Assembly: GCA_025997275.1 (NCBI GenBank)
Contig: BNUJ01000024.1
Span: 1-16,316 of the forward strand
DNA: 16,316 nucleotides
Reading direction: 5' to 3'
DNA from: Deferribacterales bacterium
Lineage (GTDB): Bacteria > Chrysiogenota > Deferribacteres > Deferribacterales > JAISNW01
The notes below the pieces were generated by a model. That model did not search any database and was not told where the DNA came from. It worked only from the letters and a program-made list of their open reading frames with translations. Both the position numbers and the translations under genes were made by a program. Each line of letters begins with the position of its first letter. Position 1 is the stretch's first letter. Below, in pieces: positions 7,580 to 13,970 of the stretch.

Positions 7580-7620
7580 TTGTCAGTCCCTTAATCGCAC
7601 AGGCGATTGCGACATCGTCC
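7580..7620 (+). repeat. Dispersed repeat, copy B
   Basis: TTGTCAGTCCC, TTAATCGCACAGG, then CGATTGCGACATCGTCC. It contains a perfect inverted repeat AATCGC-ACAG-GCGATT (7593-7608). The last 16 bases repeat the end of copy C (GCGACATCGTCC). It ends 6 bp from the stop codon of the Rpn pseudogene. Confidence 0.7.
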
Positions 7621-7626
7621 ACTCTT

Positions 7627-8532
7627 TTATACTATCGCTGTTGCCTTGTTGGACTTAGAGATGTTCTCAAGCATAGTCTCCACAGAGTGTATATCGTTAC
7701 CGCTCCTAATAAGCGATAAAAGCCGATGAGACATTTCCTGTCTCTCTCTTTCGCGTCCCCGCTCAAAGCCCCTCTCTAAGCCTATTTCAACGCCTTCTTC
7801 TAGCCAAACTTGTTGTGCCACGTTGAGGTCAAACTCTTCTGTCAACATGTTCATTACCTCCGTTGAATTATCAACTAAAAAATCCTTCAATATCCCCTTA
7901 CTTATACATTCCCTTATTGCCCTTTCCATTGCCTCCGCTAATGCACCCTTGTCCCTACTATTTATCCCCTTTGTCTCCCGTTTAACTACCTCTATGAACT
8001 CTGCATAGTCGCCTAGTGTCTTACTACTACCCAATATGTCTTTGTTATGCCCACTATTAACATTCAGCACCTTTACTTCCAGCTCCAATAAGGCTTTATC
8101 CTCTAGTCCTGCCTTGGCAAACAGAGCAGATAGTTTCTTTATGCTTTCATCGGGTATATCATCATTGCCATTATACAACACTATAAACTCTGGGCGAGGA
8201 ATTGTCAACATCCTATGTCTATATATTGCTTTGCTATCTATGAGCTTTTCATAAATGCGAGCGATATATATCAATAGTCGTAAAGGCATATTTTCATTTA
8301 TCGTTGATTGGTGCTCTATCAAGACAACTAACTTGTCCCCTATAACAAATGAAACATCGTTACGGCGATTCATAAACAGAACCCTATCTAGTGTGTTGAT
8401 TATAACACCGTCTGAGACGTTGTAATGCGCACCTGATATGGCATTATATAGCTCAACGAGCTTGTCCTATTCAGAGAACAATTTTGTAAAGACACTATCC
8501 TTATATTCCCTGTTGGGGTTGTTGTCTGACAT
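7627..8532 (-). pseudogene. Rpn-family recombination-promoting nuclease (PD-(D/E)XK 'transposase'), interrupted by an amber codon
   Basis: Read from ATG at 8532, the frame gives MSDNNPNREYKDSVFTKLFSE, then TAG (8469-8467), then DKLVELYNAIS and on without break to the stop at 7627. Both sides belong to one protein of about 301 codons, the usual Rpn length. After the stop come MNRRNDVSFVIGD and LVVLIEHQS, where the Asp and the E-x-Q form the PD-(D/E)XK nuclease core. The C-terminal third has the Glu/Arg-rich coiled-coil-like tail (GLERGFERGRERERQ) typical of the family. Re-initiation at ATG 8373 would give a 248-residue product that retains the nuclease core but lacks the first 53 residues. An amber suppressor could also restore it. 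Rpn proteins are DNA endonucleases linked to RecA-independent recombination, not true transposases. The gene converges on hicB. Confidence 0.85.
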
Positions 8533-8540
8533 AATACGGG

Positions 8541-8569
8541 ATACTATAACAAAAATAGTGAGTTGTCAA
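8541..8569 (-). promoter_or_regulatory. Promoter of the Rpn gene (near-leaderless)
   Basis: Minus strand: consensus TTGACA (8569-8564), 17-nt spacer, TAGTAT (8546-8541), then 8 nt to the ATG at 8532. The -35 box lies within dispersed repeat copy D. It is the strongest promoter by sequence in the left accessory part, although the gene it serves is broken. Confidence 0.6.
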
Positions 8570-8589
8570 CCTCTTAACATCTTCCGTCC
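8563..8589 (+). repeat. Dispersed repeat, copy D (internal deletion)
   Basis: TTGTCAACCTC-TTAACATC (8563-8581) matches the start of copy C (16240-16258) at 18 of 19 positions. The central TAGGCGA part is missing, and the copy ends with CGTCC, as B and C do. It lies between the Rpn gene and the ATPase gene. Confidence 0.65.
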
Positions 8590-8593
8590 ATTT

Positions 8594-8624
8594 TTGTCAT
8601 AAGTGTGTGCTATGCTGTCATAAC
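8594..8624 (+). promoter_or_regulatory. Putative promoter and direct-repeat operator of the AAA ATPase gene
   Basis: TGTCATAA occurs at 8595-8602 and again at 8617-8624, 22 bp apart (about two helical turns), flanking an extended -10 candidate TGCTATGCT (8608-8616). No good -35 sits at 17 bp; TTGTCA at 8594 is too close. The transcript would start near 8623 and carry the AAGAGG site. A dimeric regulator binding the repeats is possible. Confidence 0.35.
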
Positions 8625-8646
8625 AACATTTTATAAGAGGTGTGTT

Positions 8647-11600
8647 ATGGCTTTAGGAATGAGTGATTTTGCTGGGGATAGAGGCACTGGGGTGTTCGTT
8701 AGGCAAACCAACGAGGTTAAGACGGCACTCTACTACGTCAACAACATATTAAGCAAGATTTTGCCTCTGCCGTTGCCGTGCGAGGATGCCCTACTTGATT
8801 GGCTGGAAAAGTCCGCATTGAGGCTGATTGGAATGCGACGTTTTAATTACGTATGGCATTGGGATAGCAATTTGGAGCTTGACATTGCAAACGCTAGCTG
8901 GCAAAAAATAGCCACTCTACGGAAAAATGCTTCAGCTGATAAGTTGCCTAAAAATATGGACACAATGCGCAAACTCATTGCAAAAATGGGGGAGCATAGA
9001 AAACTAAAGCACGATAAGAAAGTGCAAAATATCTTTGATTTGTTTGATATAGCTCCGCAGAATAGAAACCTGCTTGCCTTTAAGATATACGCTGATGCAA
9101 TGCCACTAGTTGCGAGTCTTTTTGACCACTATGTGGCTAATCGCTATCTTACTGGAATAGAACAGTGGAGATGTCTTGCTAATGCTGTAGGTGTTTCTCT
9201 GAGAGACGTAAAACGTAGTTTATCCGCGGAGAGCGAACTTATAACTAAAGGATTACTCACACAGGGAACTTCCGTCACGGACTTTTTTGAGCGAGTGTTG
9301 AAGTCCAACTGCAAGACTGCAGGCGCGATAAAGCAGTTTATCTTGGGCAAGTCCGCAAAGGCAAGCCTTACGAGCGACCAGTTTGACTATATGGCTGATG
9401 ATGTCAACACGATAAGGGCTATCCTCTCTACTTCGCTGAAAGAGCGGACGAAGGGCGTTAATATCCTGCTATATGGTGTCCCTGGCACGGGCAAAACAGA
9501 ACTGGCAAAAGTGCTAGCTGGCGAAGTAAAGGCTGAACTCTACTCAGTGTCAGAGAATAACCCGAACGGCGAAAAACAGGAGCGACTAGCGGAGCTTGCC
9601 CTAGCTCAGACCGTCCTGCGCTCGGATAAAGAAACTATATTGTTATTTGACGAGGCGGAAGACGTATTCCGCCCCGAGAAGGAGCAAGACCCGCAAAAAC
9701 CCCATAAACAAAACTCCAAGCTCTATTTCAATAGAATGTTGGAGAACAACGAGACACCAGTATTCTGGATAAGTAATAATATAGAGGGTTTGGACAAAGC
9801 CTACATACGGCGGTTCACTTATGCGTTGCATGTGAAGAAGCCTGATGAAAAGGCATTAGCGAGCATTTGGAGAACATCTGCCACGAAATATCAGATACAC
9901 CTTGCTGATGAACGTATAGACGAATTGTCTAAAAGATACGACATCGCCCCCGCTATAATAGACAGCGCACTAAAAACATCTGCACTGGTAAAGAATAGCA
10001 GTGTGATAGAGCGGACTATTGACTCCCTGCAACGGGCATCGCTTGGCTACGTCCCTAATAATCAAGTGGGTTGCATATACGTTCGGCAAACTAACGAGGC
10101 TAAGGCGGCACTCTACTACATCAACAACCTGCTGAATACTCCTATCCCAGCGGAGCTAGAGCATAAACTATTTGCTTGGCTGGACAAAAGTGCGTTGAAG
10201 CTACTGGGCATTCAGAATTTTAGTAATGTATGGGATAGCAGAGGCAAGGCGGAGCTTGATATTGCAAATACTAGCTGGGAATCTATAGCCACTCTTGCAG
10301 AGAATAGGAGCGAAGAACATTTGCCTAAAAATATTGAGACGATGCGCAAACTTATTGCAAAAATGGCTGTGCCTAGCCACATAAAGCACGATAAAAAGGT
10401 GCAGAATATCTTTGTTCTGTTCGGTGTTGCCCCGCAACACAAAGAATTGCTGGCATTCACGATATACACCATAACACTGCCAATGGTTCAAGATATTTAT
10501 AACTGCATTGTAGGCGATAGTATGGCAGAGCATAGGTATTACGAATTTATAGCTAATCTTGTGGGTGTTTCTGTGGACAGCGTAAAGCAGAGTCTATCCT
10601 CAAAGAGCGAGCTTAAAACAGGCGGATTACTTAATGACATTCACCATATTCAGGTTAGCGACTTTTTTGATAGGGTAATTAAATCCCCCTGCCACAGCAT
10701 AAGTGAGATAAAGCGGTTTATACTTGGCAAGCCCGCAAAGGCTACATTGTCAGTCAATCACTTTGACTATATAGCTAAAGAGGTGGGCAATGCCAAGTCT
10801 ATTCTCTCTGCCGCGCTGAAAAAGCGGATGAGGGGCGTTAATATCCTGCTATATGGCGTCCCTGGCACGGGCAAAACCGAGCTGACAAAGGCACTGGCAC
10901 ATGAGCTTGGTGCTGAGCTTTACTCACTGTCAGAGGAGAGCACAGAGGGCAACCAACACGAACGACTGGGCGAGCTTGCTATTGCTCAAAACGTTCTGCG
11001 GACAGATAAAAACACCTTACTGTTATTTGATGAGGCGGAGGATGCTTTTTATCAAAACCCTTTTGTTAGTCATAAATACGATGCTAAAGTCTTTTTCAAC
11101 CGAATGTTGGAGAATAACGAGACGCCAGTCATCTGGATAAGCAACAATATAAAGTGGGTGGATAAAGCCTATATTAGACGATTCACCTATGCGCTGAAAA
11201 TGAAAAAGCCTGATGAAAGAGCTTTAGCCAGTATTTGGAAGTCGTCTGCTAAGAAACACAGCGTGCATCTTGCTGATGAACGTATAGACGAATTGTCTAA
11301 AAGATACGACATCGCCCCCGCTATAATAGACAGCGCACTAAAAGCCTCTGTGCTAATGGATAGCCAAGAAGGGATTGAACAAACGATAAATGCACTACAA
11401 AAAGCCTCATTAGGTCATAGCCCTAAAAGCAAGAAAGAGGGCGATGTGCAGTTCACATCAGAGCTGCTAAATTGTAGCACAGACCTAGAACAGCTGGCAA
11501 GACAGCTCACCAGTGGCAAGGTTAAACCATTCTCAATGTGCCTATACGGGGCACCTGGCACGGGTAAATCAGCCTACGCACGTTATTTGGCAGAGAAACT

Positions 11601-12135
11601 CAATATGAGGGTGTTGCATAAACGGGCATCTGACCTATTGGGTATGTATGTAGGGGAAACGGAAAAGAATATTGCTGAGGCGTTTAGTGATGCTTTAGAG
11701 GATAACAAACTGCTAATCTTTGATGAGGCGGATAGCTTCCTACATGATAGGCGGGATGCTCAACGTAGTTGGGAGGTGTCAAGGGTCAACGAAATGTTGA
11801 CGCAGATGGAGTCGCACCCACTGCCCTTTGTATGCACCACTAACCTAATGGACGGGCTTGATAGTGCCTCTCTCCGCAGGTTCACGTTCAAGGTAAAGTA
11901 TAACTATCTAAAAACAGCACAAGTGGCGGTTGCCTTCAAGCACTTCTTCGGCAGTGATTGTGACGTGTCCTTAAAGGGGCTTGACTACCTAGCACCGGGC
12001 GACTTTGCCGTAGTAGCAAACAAGGCTGATATTATGCAGATAACACAACATAGCGAACTAGTGGAAATGCTCCGTGAGGAACAACGGGCTAAAAGCAAGG
12101 ACATTGTTGACTTCAATAAAACATATATCCTGTAG
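8647..12135 (+). CDS. Large AAA+ ATPase with three AAA modules, made by internal duplication
   Basis: 1162 residues. ATG 8647 is chosen because AAGAGG lies 6 nt upstream; an earlier in-frame start (8605) lacks one. Two homologous halves of about 460 residues each carry an N-terminal helical region beginning VRQTNE-K-ALYY and an AAA module: Walker A GVPGTGKTEL at 277 and 737, Walker B LLFDEAED with D335 and D795, and a WISNN / AYIRRFTYAL sensor and arginine-finger segment. A third, different AAA follows: GAPGTGKS from 968, IFDEAD (D1026), CTTNLMDGLD and LRRFTFKV, ending in a DFAVVANKA-type C-domain. Relatives I know of have one N-domain, one AAA of the first type and one of the last. All three modules keep Walker residues, so each may hydrolyse ATP. 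There is no signal or membrane segment. It is followed by a terminator. The role is unknown: a remodelling ATPase, perhaps part of a defence module. Confidence 0.85.
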   Translation: MALGMSDFAGDRGTGVFVRQTNEVKTALYYVNNILSKILPLPLPCEDALLDWLEKSALRLIGMRRFNYVWHWDSNLELDIANASWQKIATLRKNASADKLPKNMDTMRKLIAKMGEHRKLKHDKKVQNIFDLFDIAPQNRNLLAFKIYADAMPLVASLFDHYVANRYLTGIEQWRCLANAVGVSLRDVKRSLSAESELITKGLLTQGTSVTDFFERVLKSNCKTAGAIKQFILGKSAKASLTSDQFDYMADDVNTIRAILSTSLKERTKGVNILLYGVPGTGKTELAKVLAGEVKAELYSVSENNPNGEKQERLAELALAQTVLRSDKETILLFDEAEDVFRPEKEQDPQKPHKQNSKLYFNRMLENNETPVFWISNNIEGLDKAYIRRFTYALHVKKPDEKALASIWRTSATKYQIHLADERIDELSKRYDIAPAIIDSALKTSALVKNSSVIERTIDSLQRASLGYVPNNQVGCIYVRQTNEAKAALYYINNLLNTPIPAELEHKLFAWLDKSALKLLGIQNFSNVWDSRGKAELDIANTSWESIATLAENRSEEHLPKNIETMRKLIAKMAVPSHIKHDKKVQNIFVLFGVAPQHKELLAFTIYTITLPMVQDIYNCIVGDSMAEHRYYEFIANLVGVSVDSVKQSLSSKSELKTGGLLNDIHHIQVSDFFDRVIKSPCHSISEIKRFILGKPAKATLSVNHFDYIAKEVGNAKSILSAALKKRMRGVNILLYGVPGTGKTELTKALAHELGAELYSLSEESTEGNQHERLGELAIAQNVLRTDKNTLLLFDEAEDAFYQNPFVSHKYDAKVFFNRMLENNETPVIWISNNIKWVDKAYIRRFTYALKMKKPDERALASIWKSSAKKHSVHLADERIDELSKRYDIAPAIIDSALKASVLMDSQEGIEQTINALQKASLGHSPKSKKEGDVQFTSELLNCSTDLEQLARQLTSGKVKPFSMCLYGAPGTGKSAYARYLAEKLNMRVLHKRASDLLGMYVGETEKNIAEAFSDALEDNKLLIFDEADSFLHDRRDAQRSWEVSRVNEMLTQMESHPLPFVCTTNLMDGLDSASLRRFTFKVKYNYLKTAQVAVAFKHFFGSDCDVSLKGLDYLAPGDFAVVANKADIMQITQHSELVEMLREEQRAKSKDIVDFNKTYIL
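8698..11430 (+). repeat. Internal tandem duplication in the ATPase gene
   Basis: Copy 1 covers about 8698-10060 and copy 2 about 10081-11430. The offset is 1383 bp at the VRQTNE start, 1380 bp at Walker A and 1368 bp at the end, so small in-frame indels have accumulated. A 75-bp stretch (9901-9975 and 11269-11343) is identical, while the flanks clearly differ. Confidence 0.9.
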
Positions 12136-12147
12136 ATGCAAGCGGGG

Positions 12148-12202
12148 GGGGACTTTATGCTCAACTCCGCACAAAGTTTCCTGCACTCTGTGCAAAGTCC
12201 CC
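12148..12202 (+). repeat. Inverted repeat downstream of the ATPase gene
   Basis: GGGGACTTT (12148-12156) is complementary to AAAGTCCCC (12194-12202), a perfect 9-bp stem with a 37-nt loop. The left arm lies at the end of an eight-G run (12144-12151) that starts 8 bp after the ATPase stop codon. Confidence 0.5.
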
Positions 12203-12225
12203 TGCACTCTGTGGGGTGACCCGCA
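12165..12225 (+). repeat. Three imperfect 21-bp tandem repeats
   Basis: Units at 12165-12185, 12186-12206 and 12207-12225 (19 bp). Each starts CTC and ends GCA; the first two share CAAAGT and CCTGCA. They lie between the ATPase stop and the terminator stem, so they are probably transcribed but untranslated. Confidence 0.65.
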
Positions 12226-12247
12226 CCCCCACATCTTTTTATTTTTT
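12211..12247 (+). terminator. Rho-independent terminator after the ATPase gene
   Basis: GTGGGG (12211-12216) pairs with CCCCAC (12227-12232) across a 10-nt loop, followed by a T-rich stretch with two T-runs (12235-12247). It separates the ATPase transcript from the DUF262 operon, which has its own promoter just downstream. Confidence 0.6.
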
Positions 12248-12258
12248 GCAAAAAAGTG

Positions 12259-12291
12259 TTGACATACGGGGGGGGGGTAGTATGGTATAGT
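12259..12291 (+). promoter_or_regulatory. Promoter of the DUF262 operon with a G10 tract in its spacer (probably phase-variable)
   Basis: A consensus TTGACA (12259-12264) is followed by TAC, a run of ten G (12268-12277) and a cluster of -10 candidates: TATGGT (12281-12286, 16-nt spacer) and TATAGT (12286-12291, 21-nt spacer, with an extended TGG before it). Gain or loss of G residues would move the -10 boxes relative to the -35. Loss of three or four would bring TATAGT to 17-18 nt. Upstream lies the palindrome TTTTTTGCAAAAAA (12242-12255), whose A-run could act as an UP-like element. Homopolymers in promoter spacers are a known on/off switch, as in Neisseria porA. Confidence 0.65.
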
Positions 12292-12318
12292 CTAATTACT
12301 TTTTTAAGGGGGAGTGTT

Positions 12319-13965
12319 ATGGCAAAGGGTAGTAGCATAATCCGTCTGCGCAGTTATTTGAAGAAGAAAAATTTTACGATACCCAACTATCAACGTGGCT
12401 ACAAGTGGGCAGTAAAGCACAATAATGAGCCATCTGGTGTTGAGAAACTAATGACTGATATGATTTCAGCGCATAAAGAGGATAAAAAGGATTATTTTGT
12501 ACAGGGAATTACAGTGTATGAGAAAGAGAACGAAACGGAAGTTGTTATAGTTGATGGTCAACAGCGCACGACTACGTTCTATTTCTTGCTGTATGTGTTG
12601 GATAAAAATAACAACCTATTCAAGGAAATGGAGCTAAAATATCTAGTTAGAGCTGAAGCTGGAAAATATATAAGCGAGCTAAAATCGGGTAAAGCGTGCG
12701 ATAGCGATGAATTTCAAGACGTTTATTACTTCAAAAAAGCCATTGAGCAGATAGAACATAAGGTGGCAAATATAGATAAAGAAAAGTTTCTCTCCTATGT
12801 TCTTGATAATGTAAAACTGTTATATATCAAAATAGAGGCGGCACAAGCAGTCAAGACGTTCAGTATGATGAACGGCAACAAGGCAAAGATGTTGCCTGTG
12901 GAACTGATAAAGGCGGAACTATTGCGGAATCTACCAGAAAGTAGTTTAAGGCGCAGATATGCCCACGAGTGGGATAAATGGCTATACTGGTGGAACAGAG
13001 AAGACGTTAAGGATTTTTTCGGAGTTGGCACTCATGAGCCTATGGGCTTATTGATTGATTATTATTATCGGTCGCTACCGGAGTCTAGCGGTGAACGTGA
13101 ACTAACCTTTGACGGGTTTAAGTCTTTAATTGCAGGAGATAATAAAGCTAATGAAATTTTTAAGGTATTACGTCAATATCAAAAATCCTTTGAGGATATA
13201 TTTAACGACCCGATTATCTATAACTCTCTTGGAATGGCACTAGTCGCTAATGATAAATATGATAAATATGATATAATATCATACTTTATTGACAAGAAAA
13301 AGGATAAAGAGAGCCTTAAATGTTATGCAAAATGGAGATTGGCGGATGCAACACATAGACAAATAACAAAAGCTGAGGAACTCAAAGCTAGTGAAGAAAC
13401 TAAAGAATATAGGGCAAGTGAGGTGCTTAATGCTCTTGATGATAATTTTGTCTATGGTGTAGATGTATATGACAAGTGGGCGTTTTGGCAGCTTTTAAGG
13501 CTTAATGTTGAAGAATACAATAAATTGAACAATAACGAGGGGCAGAAGTTTGATTTTTCTATTTGGGATGATAAGTCATTAGAGCATATTTTGCCGAAAA
13601 GCAAGGTGTATTACAAAAAAGATGATGGGAAGTATTATCGTGGCGATGACGATAACAAGCCGATGGAGCCACCACAAGAGAAAGATATGCTAGATAGGGC
13701 TGACTTTAATGGCATTGGCAGTGAGCATTGCATCGGCAATTTGCTGTTTCTATATAAAAATGAGAACTCCTCATTTGGAAATGAGGCATTTGAGGACAAA
13801 AAAGCCAAATATTTCAACCTTGAAAAAGAATTTAAGAGCAGGAATTTATTGCATACGATTTCTGTTTTTGCAAAATCTAGCTGGGGCGTGAAAGAGATTC
13901 AAGAAAATAAAAAGGCTTTCTTGGATAGATTTAGAAAAGATTATGGATATGGAATGGAGGGCTAA
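12319..13965 (+). CDS. DUF262-DUF1524 protein (GmrSD/SspE-like, HNH nuclease), probable anti-phage restriction factor
   Basis: 548 residues from ATG 12319, which follows AAGGGGGAG. An upstream in-frame GTG (12256) lies before the promoter and is not used. The N-terminal DUF262 domain shows IPNYQRGYKW (21-30), the VDGQQRTT motif (DGQQR 79-83) and the FSMMNGN-LPVELIKAELL segment (about 180-200); this ParB/Srx-like fold binds and hydrolyses NTPs in GmrSD. The C-terminal DUF1524 HNH domain shows LEHILPKS with H423 and P426, then IGNLLFL (N474) and NSSFGNEAFEDKKAKY. The middle is a long helical linker. Known relatives (GmrSD, SspE, type IV restriction) cut modified or unprotected phage DNA. It is the first gene of a two-gene operon, 5 nt before the next start. 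The DNA is more AT-rich than the ATPase gene in samples I counted, suggesting a separate origin. The substrate is unknown. Confidence 0.88.
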   Translation: MAKGSSIIRLRSYLKKKNFTIPNYQRGYKWAVKHNNEPSGVEKLMTDMISAHKEDKKDYFVQGITVYEKENETEVVIVDGQQRTTTFYFLLYVLDKNNNLFKEMELKYLVRAEAGKYISELKSGKACDSDEFQDVYYFKKAIEQIEHKVANIDKEKFLSYVLDNVKLLYIKIEAAQAVKTFSMMNGNKAKMLPVELIKAELLRNLPESSLRRRYAHEWDKWLYWWNREDVKDFFGVGTHEPMGLLIDYYYRSLPESSGERELTFDGFKSLIAGDNKANEIFKVLRQYQKSFEDIFNDPIIYNSLGMALVANDKYDKYDIISYFIDKKKDKESLKCYAKWRLADATHRQITKAEELKASEETKEYRASEVLNALDDNFVYGVDVYDKWAFWQLLRLNVEEYNKLNNNEGQKFDFSIWDDKSLEHILPKSKVYYKKDDGKYYRGDDDNKPMEPPQEKDMLDRADFNGIGSEHCIGNLLFLYKNENSSFGNEAFEDKKAKYFNLEKEFKSRNLLHTISVFAKSSWGVKEIQENKKAFLDRFRKDYGYGMEG

Positions 13966-13970
13966 ATATT

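Noticed and set aside
12256..12318. GTG at 12256, in frame with the first DUF262 gene, would place the G10 tract inside the coding region (translational phase variation).
   Set aside because: The GTG overlaps the -35 box and has no ribosome binding site, whereas ATG 12319 has a strong one and starts at the conserved domain edge. I keep transcriptional switching as the better model.
11985..12338. Reading frames on both strands across the ATPase 3' end and the intergenic repeats, with Cys-rich seven-residue repeats (CTL/TEC type).
   Set aside because: The apparent repeats are translations of the 21-bp DNA tandem repeats. No ribosome binding site precedes them, and they overlap a terminator and promoter.
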